From the NCBI RefSeq assembly GCF_016863315.1, contig NZ_BOOQ01000027.1, forward strand, positions 177,393 to 241,392: DNA of 64,000 nt. Direction: 5' to 3'. The DNA comes from Planotetraspora silvatica. GTDB taxonomy: Bacteria; Actinomycetota; Actinomycetes; Streptosporangiales; Streptosporangiaceae. Positions 1-13,640 of the stretch are shown one piece after another (position 1 is the first letter of the stretch; each line of letters begins with the position of its first letter). Made by a program: the position numbers and the translations under genes. A model generated the notes under the pieces. It had not been told where the DNA came from, did no database searches, and worked only from the letters and a program-made list of their open reading frames with translations.

Positions 1-371
1 TACTCGTCCCAGTCGTCGTGGGTGCCGCCCGCGGCCCTGAAGATGTTCCTGAGCAGAAGCCGGAGGCCCTCCGCGCCGAGCCCATCGAGCGGGTCGTCGG
101 GGCCGGCCAGGTCGATCCCGCCCTCCGCGGCCGTCCACTGCCAGCCGCTGCGCACCACGATGGTGGCCTGCGGCCTGGCGCGCATGTCGGCCAGTTTGCG
201 GGCGGTTCCCCGCACGACGAACCCGACCACCGACTGACCGGTGGCCGGATGGTCGAGCACCCCCGCGTTGACCACGGAGGAGCGGATGCCTCCGTCGGGA
301 CGCAGGGTCGAGACCACGCAGAGGCCGTGGTCACCGGAGACGAGGCCGGCGAATTCCGCGAGATCGGTCAC
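1..371 (-). CDS. PPOX-fold (F420/FMN-dependent) oxidoreductase, partial
   Basis: The gene runs leftward off the window edge, so only about 123 N-terminal residues are seen. The translation from the GTG at 371 opens with VTDLAEFAGLVSGDHGL, then STLRPDGGIRSSVVNAG and a strand containing RARPQATIVVRSG. This is the usual pattern of the pyridoxamine-phosphate-oxidase-like split barrel: a 'pure/test the substrate' N-terminus, RPDG turn, and a KLADMRARPQ helix. Such proteins bind FMN or F420 and reduce small molecules. No convincing Shine-Dalgarno precedes the GTG, so it may be leaderless. The family is fairly sure; the cofactor and substrate are not determined. Confidence 0.65.
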   Translation of the reverse strand, partial: MTDLAEFAGLVSGDHGLCVVSTLRPDGGIRSSVVNAGVLDHPATGQSVVGFVVRGTARKLADMRARPQATIVVRSGWQWTAAEGGIDLAGPDDPLDGLGAEGLRLLLRNIFRAAGGTHDDWDE

Positions 372-506
372 CTGAGGAGCCTAACCCCGCCGCTCGATCT
401 GCCGCGGTCCCGTCCTGCGCCGGGTCACCGGCCCCGTGGCGGCGGTCGGCCTGAGGGCGACGGGGTCTGAGGCGGCGGCGGGCCTGAGGTTGCGGCGGCG
501 AGGTGG

Positions 507-1109
507 TCAGCCGGTGGTGACGGTCAGGTCGGCGCGGGAGCGCACGTCATGAGCGGCGTAATACCGGTCTTCCTGGCGCGCCCAGCGTGGCCAGTGCGGT
601 GCGTAGAGGTCCCCGTCGCGTGCCAGCGCCCTGGCCCGGCGCACGCCCGCGCCCGCCTCCAGCCACACGAGCCCGCTGAGGTGGGGCGCGGCCTGGCGTG
701 CGCCGGATCCGACGCCTTCGACGACGAGGGCGTCGGCGGACGGGGCCTCATGCCATTCCGCGTACTCGCTCCGCTCCCAGTCGTATCGCCGCCACCGTGC
801 GGGCCGGCCGGCGGCGAGGGGCCGGAGCACCCACTCCAGCAGTGCGTCCACTCCGGCGAGCAGGCCGTCCCAGCCGTCGTAGAGGTCGTCCATCCGGATC
901 ACCGGAGCGCCGAGTTCCGCGGCGACGGCGGCGGCGAAGGTGGACTTGCCCGCTCCCGATCGCCCTTCGACGGCGAGGACACGGGTCGTGCGCGCCCGTG
1001 CGGGACGGCCGCGCAGCCACGCGGCGACCTCGCCCGCCGCGGGCCCGCCGGCTACACGCCCGCTCGGGAGGGCATCCGGATTCCCCGTTCCATGTTGGGA
1101 TCCTCCCAT
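507..1109 (-). CDS. P-loop nucleoside/uridine-kinase-like ATP-binding protein
   Basis: A small kinase of about 200 residues. A Walker A motif, GRSGAGKST, sits near residues 49-57. It is followed by VIRMDDLYDGWDGL, which resembles the substrate-binding DD(L/F)Y segment of uridine kinases, then RYDWERSEYAEW and a hydrophobic strand ALVVEGVG that acts as the Walker B region. The C-terminal part has the Arg-rich lid helix (RRARALARDGD). The function is probably phosphorylation of a small metabolite; the substrate is unknown. The ATG at 1109 gives a 58-nt overlap with the upstream gene. A shorter start is possible, because residues before the P-loop strand are Pro/Gly/Arg-rich. Confidence 0.65.
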   Translation of the reverse strand: MGGSQHGTGNPDALPSGRVAGGPAAGEVAAWLRGRPARARTTRVLAVEGRSGAGKSTFAAAVAAELGAPVIRMDDLYDGWDGLLAGVDALLEWVLRPLAAGRPARWRRYDWERSEYAEWHEAPSADALVVEGVGSGARQAAPHLSGLVWLEAGAGVRRARALARDGDLYAPHWPRWARQEDRYYAAHDVRSRADLTVTTG

Positions 1110-1348
1110 TCCTCCGTCACGCGCCCCTTCTCGGCCTGCATCTCCTCCATGCGAAGGGCCACGCCCATCGCGAAGAACGTCGGGGCCCACTCGCCCACGA
1201 ACAGGCCCCAGCGGTCCGCACGGTCCATGCCCGCCGACTCGTAGTTCTTCGACAGGAACCAGGAGGCGGCCGTCAGGCCGATCGACGCGATGCCGGCCGT
1301 GTACATCATGCTGGAGCGGACGCCCATTCGGTGAAGCTGGCGGATCAT
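1052..1348 (-). CDS. Small conserved membrane-associated protein, unknown function
   Basis: A 98-residue protein starting at an ATG. Residues about 14-33 (SMMYTAGIASIGLTAASWFL) form a likely membrane helix, and a second hydrophobic stretch lies around WGLFVGEWAPTFFAMGVAL. The C-terminus is charged (MEEMQAEKGRVTEEWED). No known catalytic motif is present. It precedes and overlaps the kinase gene on the same strand, so the two are probably co-transcribed. I do not recognise a function; it looks like the small two-helix proteins common in actinomycetes. Confidence 0.55.
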   Translation of the reverse strand: MIRQLHRMGVRSSMMYTAGIASIGLTAASWFLSKNYESAGMDRADRWGLFVGEWAPTFFAMGVALRMEEMQAEKGRVTEEWEDPNMERGIRMPSRAGV

Positions 1349-1492
1349 TTTGTCCCCCTTTGTAGTGATTTCTCCCTATCTCGCTACCCCGTGTTCCCGG
1401 CCGCGACACGCTGAGTGATCACCCCGACCGTACGGCCATGCTTACGACCTCTCTGTACGGGTAGCGTTGATCGGCGGACTCTGGAGGAAGCA

Positions 1493-2218
<726 letters not shown>

Positions 2219-2402
2219 GACGAGTATTACCTGTAATTCCTACTTGAACAGCATGGAATAGTCGTGTCACGATGCCTTCATGGCTTCATGGCGAAGACTG
2301 ACCGAGCGTCGTCACATCGACCTGCTCCGCGTCTGCGGCGCCGCCTGTTGATCGCCGGGATCACCCCATCCGGAAATGCTTCAGGCAAGGAGAAACCACG
2401 AA

Positions 2403-3146
2403 ATGTCACATGTCATTGATTTCGTCGCACGCCGGCGTGAGCCCGGCTACGACCCCTCACCGCCCGACGAGGGGACCGTGCTCAGCGTGCTGCCCATGCC
2501 CGGGGTGGACGCCGCACTCGTGATCGTCGGTTACGTGGTCCCGCTGGACGGCGGATCGCGGTCCGCCCGGGGCCTCCGGCTCCCGCAGGGGGTCACCCTG
2601 CCGGAGGGGGGCGCGGCGCGGGCCCAGGACGTGAAGTGGCCCCACGGGATCGCGCTGGTCCAGGAGGCCGAGCTGCCGGAGGGCCTCGCGGCGTTCCAGG
2701 GCGCCGCCACCGGAGCCGCGGAGGTCCATGAAGGCTCCGAGGCGTCCGGCGCCGACCGGCCGGCGAGGCCCGCACGTGAGGCCGGAGCCGCCCCCGGCCT
2801 GGTGGCGCATCCCGATCGCGCCGGCCACGCCTCCCGACATGGCCGGACGTCCGCACCGGTGGAGGAGCTCGTCGTGGACCGGGCCTCCCGCGCGGTCCGG
2901 GTGGACGGCGTGGAGATCGACCTCACCTACCGCGAGTTCGAGCTGCTCGACTACCTGTGCTCGGCGCCGGGCCGGGTCTTCAATCGCCGGCAGCTGATGG
3001 CCGCCATCTGGGACAGGTACGGAGACGAGGGCGCCAGAACCGTCGACGTGCACGTCCTGCGGCTCCGGCGCAAGCTGGGCCCGCACGCCGGGCGGATCGT
3101 GACGGTGCGGAACGTCGGCTACAAGTACCAGCCGCCCCGTTCCTAG
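2403..3146 (+). CDS. Orphan winged-helix (OmpR-type C-terminal) transcriptional regulator
   Basis: A 247-residue protein. The last 95 residues form an OmpR/PhoB-type effector domain: LVVDRASRAVRVDGVEIDL, then LTYREFELLDYL, the HTH region RVFNRRQLMAAIWD, the recognition helix RTVDVHVLRLRRKLG and the wing RIVTVRNVGYKY. No receiver domain with a phospho-Asp precedes it. The first 150 residues are an unusual Gly/Pro/Ala-rich stretch with LPQGVTLPEGG-like near-repeats. No histidine kinase lies next to it. The ATG at 2403 follows AAGGAG with good spacing. It probably acts as a DNA-binding regulator; its signal and targets are unknown. Confidence 0.8.
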   Translation: MSHVIDFVARRREPGYDPSPPDEGTVLSVLPMPGVDAALVIVGYVVPLDGGSRSARGLRLPQGVTLPEGGAARAQDVKWPHGIALVQEAELPEGLAAFQGAATGAAEVHEGSEASGADRPARPAREAGAAPGLVAHPDRAGHASRHGRTSAPVEELVVDRASRAVRVDGVEIDLTYREFELLDYLCSAPGRVFNRRQLMAAIWDRYGDEGARTVDVHVLRLRRKLGPHAGRIVTVRNVGYKYQPPRS

Positions 3147-3218
3147 GCGCCGCCCGGGGCGCCCCGGGAAAATCGGCTGGCGGAACCGTGGGGGCGGGTG
3201 CCTATCCTTGAGCCTGGA

Positions 3219-7106
<3,888 letters not shown>

Positions 7107-7145
7107 TCTCCTGAGTCTAGAATTGCGTTCATATGTAGGCTTGGG

Positions 7146-7515
7146 GTGTGGCACCGAACTCCAGGCCCGGGCCGATGCAAGGACCTGATCACCTGGGACC
7201 TCAACGTCGACTCCACCGTCTGCCGGGCCCACCGGCACGCCGCCGGAGCGAGGAAAAGGGGGACCTGCAGAAGGTGCGCGCCGATAAGGCGTACGCCTCC
7301 CGGAGGAACCGCGCCTACCTGCGCAGACGTGGCATTCGCTGCACCATCCCGGACAAGGCCGACCAGGCCCGCAACCGAAGGAAACGCGGCTCCCGCGGCG
7401 GCCGTCCGCCGAAGTTCGACCCGGAGGACTACCAGGCTCGGCACGCGGTAGAGTGCGGCATCAATCGCCTCAAAAGGCACCGTGCCGTGGCCACGAGGTA
7501 CGACAAGCTCGCGGC
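7146..7515 (+). pseudogene. Internally deleted, frameshifted IS5-type transposase remnant
   Basis: Two frames together give a shrunken transposase. The first part reads [27 protein letters not shown]. After a one-base slip the second reads [21 protein letters not shown], then [19 protein letters not shown] and [23 protein letters not shown]. In full-length actinobacterial IS5-family transposases these blocks are separated by roughly 75 residues holding the central catalytic Asp, so the middle is missing here. The sequence after RYDKLA diverges, so the 3' end is lost as well. It is inactive and sits between hrpA and the convergent VOC gene. Confidence 0.75.
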
Positions 7516-7570
7516 CCAAGCCTCAGCGCTACGGCGTCTGACCGGGGGATACCTGTCAACGCCGGTGATG

Positions 7571-7936
7571 TCAGGAAGACGTCAGGCAGAAGGGGTGGCC
7601 AGCCGGATCCAGGAGAACCCGCCAGCGTCCGTCGCCGGGCTGATGGTCCGGTTTGGCCGCGCCGAGTTCCAGGGCCCGCTCTTCCATCGCATCGAGGTCG
7701 TCAGCGCGGAAATCCAGGTGGAACTGTTGTGGCACGTCCTGACCCGGCCACTGCGGAGCCCGGTATCCGTCAACCCTCTGGAACCCCAGATCACAGCCGG
7801 AGTCGTCCGTCAGAGCGACGAACTCGTCCGTACTGAATAGTTCGCGCATCCCGGTCAGTGCACCGTAGAAGCCCGCCAGCGTCTGCGGGTCGGCACAGTC
7901 CAGAGTCACCCCTCGCAGTACAGCGCCTGGCACCAT
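7571..7936 (-). CDS. VOC (glyoxalase/bleomycin resistance) family protein
   Basis: A compact 121-residue single-module VOC protein. It opens with the beta-alpha-beta pattern [23 protein letters not shown], then [17 protein letters not shown] and [24 protein letters not shown], and ends with [13 protein letters not shown]. These proteins bind a divalent metal and act on, or sequester, small molecules. The substrate cannot be inferred. It is convergent with the IS5 remnant, whose decayed 3' end abuts the stop of this gene. The gene itself looks intact. Confidence 0.75.
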   Translation of the reverse strand: MVPGAVLRGVTLDCADPQTLAGFYGALTGMRELFSTDEFVALTDDSGCDLGFQRVDGYRAPQWPGQDVPQQFHLDFRADDLDAMEERALELGAAKPDHQPGDGRWRVLLDPAGHPFCLTSS

Positions 7937-8228
7937 TCACTCCTTCGCGTCCGCGCGTCTGTCTCCGTGAGCCGCCGCTGCACGCGATCACCGGCCACAG
8001 CCACACCGTACTCGCCACATCCACCGCTGAAGTAGCGGTTTACCCCTGCCTCAGAGCAACGGGTGGCTGTGACCGGCGCTTTCGATACACGCCCTAGGAG
8101 AGTGGGGTCCCGCCTCCCGGCTCTGACATTTCGGGCCGGGCGCGTTTCAGGTGTGTCCGAATATGGCCAAAATCACCGCATATCTGCGCTGCGAGTTGAC
8201 GTGATTCGGGCGGTCAGGGACGCGCTCG

Positions 8229-9767
8229 CTAGCGGCCGAGAGCGGCGCCGATCAGCGCACGGGGGTCGGCGGCTCCGGCGAGCACACCCGAGGGCAGGAC
8301 GTCGATCAGGTGGGCGTGGCCGAAGTTGGAGCCGTACTCGACGGCCGTGACCGGGTGGCCGCGCTCACGCAGGCCGTCTGACCACGGCGCGCCGTCCTCG
8401 ACCTCGACGACGGCCTCCTGCCGCCAGGTGTCGAAGCCCGTGTCGGCGCCGCTCACGCCGAGCGCCCACCGCGGGGCGCCGATGACCTGTCCCGGGGTCT
8501 GGTCGTGACGCAGGAGCCGGGTGACCAACTGCAGCAGGATCTGCGGCTGGGCGTCGCCGCCCATGGTGCCGATGACCGACCGCAGTGAGCCGTCCTGGCG
8601 CGTGATCAGCGCGGGGGACAGCGTGTGGGGCGGCCGCCTGCGCGGGCCGTACTCGGCGGGGTGGCCGGGCGTGAGCGAGAAGCCGATGCCGCGGTTGTGC
8701 AGGTTGATGCCGGTGCCCGGTTCGAAGAGCAGGCTGCCGAAGCCCGCCGCGTTCGACTGGATGAGGGAGACTCCCATGCCGTCGCCGTCCACCGCGCACA
8801 GGTAGGTGGTGTCGCCCGGAGCCGTGTGGTCGATGAACGGCGAGCGCCGTTCGGGATCGATCATCGCGCGCCTGGCGTCGGCCGAGTCCAGGGGTGCGAC
8901 GGCGCCCTCGTGGAGCACGTCCAGCCGGTCGTGGCCGGCCGCGCGGGCCGACTCGACGAGGAGGTGCGCCCATCGGGGGTCACCGGGGTCGTCGGGCAGG
9001 TCGAGCTTGTCGAGGATCGCCAGGGAGAGCAGCAGCAGGTACCCCTGCGAGTTCGGCGGGACGGTCCAGATCCGGTGATCGAAGGCCTCGGCCTGGATGG
9101 GGTCCACCCAGTCGGCGTTCGTCCGGGCCAGGTCCTCGGGGACGTACTCGCCGGCGCCGAGCGCGAGCAGGCCCTCGCCGAACTCGCCCTCGTAGAAGGC
9201 GGCCCGGCCGCCTGAGGCGATCGCCTCGAGTGTCCGCGCGAGGCCCGGGCGGCGGATGAGGTCACCGGGGCGCCTGGCCGAGGCGAAGTCACCCGCTCCG
9301 GGGAGCGAGCCGATGAACTCGCCGCCCGGCGCCAGCAGCGGAGAGGCGGGGAAGCCCGCTGCGGCATGCCGGATCGCCGGCGCGAGCAGATCGGCGAGCG
9401 GGAGCCGTCCGAAGCGCTCGTGCAGGGCCGACCAGCCGTCGACGCAGCCGGGCACCGGCACCGACCGGATGTCGTAGAGGTGCGGCATGCGGTCCAGGCC
9501 CTCGGCGCGAAGCCGGTCAGGATCGGCGCCCGAACCCGACCTGCCCGACGCGTTGAGCGCGGTGGTGGCGGATCCGTCGTGGACGAGAGCGAACAGGTCG
9601 CCGCCGAGTCCGCACAGGTGCGGGGACGTGACGGCGAGCACCGCGTTGGCCGCGATCGCGGCGTCGACCGCGTTGCCGCCCCGCTCCAGGACGGACACCC
9701 CGGCGGAGGACGCCAGATGGTCGACGGTGGAGACCATGCCGTTCCGGGCATACCGCGTTTCGCTCAC
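8229..9767 (-). CDS. Gamma-glutamyltransferase family protein
   Basis: About 512 residues from the GTG at 9767. An N-terminal-nucleophile hydrolase that probably cleaves itself and transfers or hydrolyses gamma-glutamyl groups. It opens with the family hallmark ASSAGVSVLERGGNAVDAAIA and HLCGLGGDLFALVHDG. The likely autoprocessing Thr lies in HTAPGDTTYLCAVDGDG, followed by VSLIQSNAAGFGSLLFEPGTG and the conserved LHNRG segment. IGTMGGDAQPQILLQ is also typical of the small subunit. No signal peptide is apparent, so it is likely cytoplasmic, as in the GGT-like proteins of many actinomycetes. The gene is divergent from the HAD gene. Confidence 0.85.
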   Translation of the reverse strand: MSETRYARNGMVSTVDHLASSAGVSVLERGGNAVDAAIAANAVLAVTSPHLCGLGGDLFALVHDGSATTALNASGRSGSGADPDRLRAEGLDRMPHLYDIRSVPVPGCVDGWSALHERFGRLPLADLLAPAIRHAAAGFPASPLLAPGGEFIGSLPGAGDFASARRPGDLIRRPGLARTLEAIASGGRAAFYEGEFGEGLLALGAGEYVPEDLARTNADWVDPIQAEAFDHRIWTVPPNSQGYLLLLSLAILDKLDLPDDPGDPRWAHLLVESARAAGHDRLDVLHEGAVAPLDSADARRAMIDPERRSPFIDHTAPGDTTYLCAVDGDGMGVSLIQSNAAGFGSLLFEPGTGINLHNRGIGFSLTPGHPAEYGPRRRPPHTLSPALITRQDGSLRSVIGTMGGDAQPQILLQLVTRLLRHDQTPGQVIGAPRWALGVSGADTGFDTWRQEAVVEVEDGAPWSDGLRERGHPVTAVEYGSNFGHAHLIDVLPSGVLAGAADPRALIGAALGR

Positions 9768-9864
9768 GATTGGCGACTCTATGACGGGGGGATCGCCTGG
9801 ACGAGTCCGCCCCCTAGAGTGGCCGCGATAGTGACGAAACAGTGACGAATGCAAAGGAATTGCC

Positions 9865-10509
9865 GTGATCCGGGTGCTGGTGTTCGACGTGGGCGAGACG
9901 CTGATCGACGAGACTCGCATCTGGACGCGCTGGGCCGACAGGCTGGGAGTTCCCCGGGGGACCTTCCTGGGGCTCGTCGGCGGCATGGCCGCCCTCGACC
10001 GGCCGCTCCGTGACGCGTTCGAACTGGTCCGGCCCGGATTCGACCTGGATGCGGAGATCGCCGCCTGGCGCGCCGACGACCCGGCCGGTCTGCGCGAGAA
10101 CTTCGACCAGGACGACCTCTATCCCGACGTACGGCCGGGCCTCGGCGCGCTCCGCGACGCCGGGTACCGGTTGATCGTCGCGGGGAACCAGCCGCCGCAG
10201 GCCTATGACGCGCTCGCCGCGATGAACCTGCCCGTGGACGGCGTCCACACCTCGGCGGCCTGGCGGGTCGAGAAGCCGGAGCCGGGATTCTTCGCCAAGG
10301 TCTCCGAGGTGGCCGGGCACGCTCCGGAGGCGATCCTTTACGTGGGGGACCGGCTCGACAACGACGTGCTGCCCGCGAGGAAGGCCGGCATGCGGGCCGC
10401 ACTGCTGCGCCGCGGCCCCTGGGGCTTCCTTCACGCCGGTCGTCCCGAGGCGGACCAAGCCGATCTGATCGTCGACGATCTCACCGAACTCGTCACGCGG
10501 CTCGGCTGA
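9865..10509 (+). CDS. HAD-family hydrolase-like protein
   Basis: 214 residues from a GTG start. HAD motif I reads VFDVGETLID: the nucleophile Asp is present, but the +2 position normally held by the acid/base Asp of phosphatases is Gly. Motif II is IVAGNQPP, the motif III Lys lies in WRVEKPEPGFF, and motif IV is YVGDRLDNDVLPARKAG. The cap is a small helical insert after residue 15. This motif I variant occurs in HAD proteins that may not be phosphatases, so the substrate and even the reaction are open. It is divergent from the gamma-glutamyltransferase gene. Confidence 0.8.
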   Translation: MIRVLVFDVGETLIDETRIWTRWADRLGVPRGTFLGLVGGMAALDRPLRDAFELVRPGFDLDAEIAAWRADDPAGLRENFDQDDLYPDVRPGLGALRDAGYRLIVAGNQPPQAYDALAAMNLPVDGVHTSAAWRVEKPEPGFFAKVSEVAGHAPEAILYVGDRLDNDVLPARKAGMRAALLRRGPWGFLHAGRPEADQADLIVDDLTELVTRLG

Positions 10510-10533
10510 GCCGATGGCCGGGGGTCGCCGGCC

Positions 10534-12138
10534 TTACTTGGCCAGATCGCCGTTGTACTCCAGCAGGCCGGCGGCGTCGTTCCACCGGTAGGCGAGTCCG
10601 CCGCCCTTGCGCTGCAGACGGACCGTCCCTGGCACGCACTGGCCCGCGTCCACGAGGTCGAAGGTCAGCGTGGAACCGGTGGCGTCGGTGAGCTTCAGGG
10701 TCCCCTCGCAGGAGTTGGCCGGCTCCTTCCACGTTCCCTTGTCGTCTCCGGACTCCAGGTCGATCTCGATGTCGTACTCGTCCGTCAGGCCGGCCGGGGT
10801 CGGCGTGATGTGCCCCCGCCAGGTTCCCGCGAAGGCCGCGGAAACGGTCTTGCCCGAGCCGCCCTTGCCCGAGCCGCCTTCGTTCGCGTCGCCGCCGGAG
10901 CCTGTGGCGGGGTCCGGGTCCGTGGAACCGCCGGTGGTGCCGTCCGGGCCGGTGGTCGCGGGATCCGCGGTCTCCGTCACCCCGGACGACGTGCGGGACG
11001 TCGTGGGCGTAGTGGAGTCGGATGACGCGACGGAATCGGACGGAGGGAACAGCCGGGGCACGAGGAGCGCCGCCGCGACCGCCACGGCCGCCACGAGGGC
11101 GACGAGCCCGGTGATCACGGCCGTCCGGGAGCCGCGCCGCCCAGCGGCCGGCTCGGTGGCCAGCGGCCCCGGCCTGCCCGGCCCTGCCGGTGGCCCGGGC
11201 TGAGGCTCCGCGCTCACGGGATGTGCCATCGCCTGACCGGCGGGACGCCGGGGCTGCGTCCGCCCGTCGTCCGGGTGGTCCTGACCGCCCCCGTGGCCTC
11301 CGCCGTCCGCGGCGGCCACCCCGGCCACGAGCGGGTCGGGCGCGGATCCCACCAGGCCCAGGAGCAGGTCGCGTGCCGTGGGCCGTACCGCCGGATCCTT
11401 GGCCAGGCACCGCCGGACCGTGTCGCGGAGGGGTGCCGGAACCCCCGTGACGTCCGGGTCCATCGTCATGATCTTGTGCAGGACGGAGGCGACGCTGTCG
11501 CCGCCGAAGGCCCGATGGCCTGTGGCGGCGAAGACGATCGTGGCGCCCCACGCGAAGACGTCGGACGCCGGGCTCGCCGGGCTTCCGGCGATCTGCTCGG
11601 GAGCCAGGTAGGCCGGTGTGCCGATCGGGCCCGCCGTGATCGTTTCGCTTTCGCCCTGCCGGGCGATGCCGAAGTCGACGACACGCGGGCCGTCCGGGCC
11701 GAGCAGGACGTTCCCCGGCTTGAAGTCGCGGTGGACGATCCCGGCCGCGTGGATCGCGGTCAGGGCGGTCGCGGTGCCGACCGCGAGCCGTTCCAGCTCC
11801 CCGCCCCGCAGCGGACCGCCGTCGGAGACCCGCTGCTGCAGCGAGGGCCCGTCGACGTACTCGCTCACGATGTACGGCTCGCTCCGGTCCACCACGGCCG
11901 TCAGCACGCGGGCGGTGCAGAAGGGGGCGACGCTCCGCATCGCGTCCAACTCGCGGGCGAGCCGGGTGCGGACGGCCGGGTCGAGCCCGGTCTTGATGAC
12001 CTTCACGGCCACGGGCTCGCCGTCGGAGGCGTAGCCGAGATAGACGACTCCCTGACCGCCCTCGCCGAGGCGTCCGGTCAGGCGGAACACACCGAGCGTG
12101 GTCGGGTCATCGGGGGCCAGAGGGGCGACCATGGTCAT
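10534..12138 (-). CDS. Membrane Ser/Thr protein kinase (PASTA-less PknB type)
   Basis: A 534-residue receptor-like kinase. The N-terminal 265 residues are a Hanks-type kinase: Gly loop LGEGGQGVVYLG, Lys in PVAVKVIKTG, catalytic loop HRDFKPGNVLL, DFG in VVDFGIARQG and activation segment GTPAYLAPEQ. A Pro/Gly-rich juxtamembrane linker follows, then one membrane helix (TAVITGLVALVAAVAVAAAL, about residues 340-360) and a Ser/Thr/Gly-rich stalk. The exterior domain of about 100 residues has two Cys (SCEGTLKL and GQCVPGTV) that could form a disulfide. No PASTA repeats are present. It lies 3' of the SGNH hydrolase gene on the same strand. Confidence 0.88.
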   Translation of the reverse strand: MTMVAPLAPDDPTTLGVFRLTGRLGEGGQGVVYLGYASDGEPVAVKVIKTGLDPAVRTRLARELDAMRSVAPFCTARVLTAVVDRSEPYIVSEYVDGPSLQQRVSDGGPLRGGELERLAVGTATALTAIHAAGIVHRDFKPGNVLLGPDGPRVVDFGIARQGESETITAGPIGTPAYLAPEQIAGSPASPASDVFAWGATIVFAATGHRAFGGDSVASVLHKIMTMDPDVTGVPAPLRDTVRRCLAKDPAVRPTARDLLLGLVGSAPDPLVAGVAAADGGGHGGGQDHPDDGRTQPRRPAGQAMAHPVSAEPQPGPPAGPGRPGPLATEPAAGRRGSRTAVITGLVALVAAVAVAAALLVPRLFPPSDSVASSDSTTPTTSRTSSGVTETADPATTGPDGTTGGSTDPDPATGSGGDANEGGSGKGGSGKTVSAAFAGTWRGHITPTPAGLTDEYDIEIDLESGDDKGTWKEPANSCEGTLKLTDATGSTLTFDLVDAGQCVPGTVRLQRKGGGLAYRWNDAAGLLEYNGDLAK

Positions 12139-12169
12139 ACCGTAGCGATCCCGGCAGGTTCTCCGAGAC

Positions 12170-13438
12170 TCAGAGTTCCCGCAGGACGACCGCGTCGGCC
12201 AGCCTGCGGCGTCCGGCGTCGCTCATGTGCAGGTGGTCGCCGGCGTCGTAGACGCGGGCCAGCCGCCGGGGAGACCGGGGATCGCGGACCGCCTTGTCGA
12301 AATCGGCGACGGCGTCGAAGGCGCCGCCGGTCCTGATCCACCGGTTGACCTGCTGCCGGATCCTCTCCCGCTTCGCGGTCCAGGACCCGAAGCCGTGGAA
12401 CGGGGTCAGCGTCGCGCCGATCACCCGCAGATCCTTGGCGTGGGCGGCCTTGATCATCTTCTTGTAGCCGTCGATCAGCGGCGTCGCCGAGCCGTAGGAG
12501 CCCCGCGAGATGTCGTTGATGCCTTCGTAGACCACGACCGTGCGGACACCGGGCTGGGACAGGACGTCGCGCTCGAACCGGGCGACTCCGCTGGGGCCGA
12601 CGGTGGGGCGCAGGATCCGGTTGCCCGCCATGCCGGCGTTGAGCACACCGAGCTTGGCCGGCTTGCGCGCTCCCGACAGGCGCCGGTGAAGGTAGTCGGT
12701 CCAGCGGCGGTTGGCGTCGTTGGCCTGTCCGGTTCCGTCGGTGAGCGAGTCGCCCAGCACCGCGACGGATCCGATCGCGGACGCCGCGCTGACCGCGATG
12801 CGGTCCACGAAGAACCACTGGTTGCTGGTGTAGGTGTAGCCCTTCGCGGACTCCTCCGCCGCGTGGTCGCCGGGACCGGACATGTAGGTGGTCGCGTAGG
12901 CGCGGTCGTGGCCGGTCACTCCGTGGACATAGGCGGGGAGGTGGACGCTGACGACGAGGTCCTGACCGCCGGCGACCTTCCCGGGCACCATGTCGCTCCA
13001 GACGCTCTGCCCGGCGGGGACCGTCACCGACGTGGCACCGTCGAACGTCACCGGGCGGTTGGTGCCCGCGCGGACCTGGGCGCCCGAGCCCTGGAGACCG
13101 AGATGGACGTCCGCGAACGTCACGGGCGCGAGGCCGAACACGTTGGACAGGTGGACGCGCGCCTGCGAGCCGCCGAGACTCGCCCGGACGACCATCCGGA
13201 CCGTCTGGCCGCCGACGGCAGTCGCCACACGGGTGGTCGCGGCCGACCAGGTGCCGACCAGGTGCTCGTCCCCGGGCGGCGCGCCCGGAGTCGCCTTGGG
13301 CGATGTCGACGGCGACGGCGGGCCGTCCAGGCGCCGGGCCTCGGCCGCCGAGAAGGGGGCCGCGACCGCGACAGTCGCGATCACGGACGTCGCGAGCGCC
13401 AGGGCCACCACGGACAACCGGTGAACCGGCCGTGCCAT
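12170..13438 (-). CDS. Secreted SGNH/GDSL esterase-lipase
   Basis: 422 residues. A signal peptide (MARPVHRLSVVALALATSV, cleaved near APFSAAEA) leads to an N-terminal beta domain of about 150 residues, then the SGNH hydrolase fold. The catalytic Ser is in VLGDSLTDGTG, the block II Gly/Asn in NAGMAGNRIL, and block III in EGINDISRG. The Asp/His pair is in DAGDHLHMSDAG. It is likely an extracellular esterase or deacetylase. The ATG at 13438 is preferred because GGAGG lies about 7 nt before it; an ATG at 13456 is the alternative. Confidence 0.87.
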   Translation of the reverse strand: MARPVHRLSVVALALATSVIATVAVAAPFSAAEARRLDGPPSPSTSPKATPGAPPGDEHLVGTWSAATTRVATAVGGQTVRMVVRASLGGSQARVHLSNVFGLAPVTFADVHLGLQGSGAQVRAGTNRPVTFDGATSVTVPAGQSVWSDMVPGKVAGGQDLVVSVHLPAYVHGVTGHDRAYATTYMSGPGDHAAEESAKGYTYTSNQWFFVDRIAVSAASAIGSVAVLGDSLTDGTGQANDANRRWTDYLHRRLSGARKPAKLGVLNAGMAGNRILRPTVGPSGVARFERDVLSQPGVRTVVVYEGINDISRGSYGSATPLIDGYKKMIKAAHAKDLRVIGATLTPFHGFGSWTAKRERIRQQVNRWIRTGGAFDAVADFDKAVRDPRSPRRLARVYDAGDHLHMSDAGRRRLADAVVLREL

Positions 13439-13640
13439 CCAGTTCCTCCACAACATGTGACCGCGGAAGGCTCCCGCGGCGGGAAGGGCGTCTGCGGTGC
13501 CATACCTTACCGATGTTTTGACATCGCCAGACGGGGATGGGGACGCGGCCGCCCAAAGGTAGATCGATTCTGCTTGAATCACGGGTGAGAAGCGGTCGTC
13601 TGCGACGCCCGAATCCCCGAGGCCCTGAAGGACAGGACGG

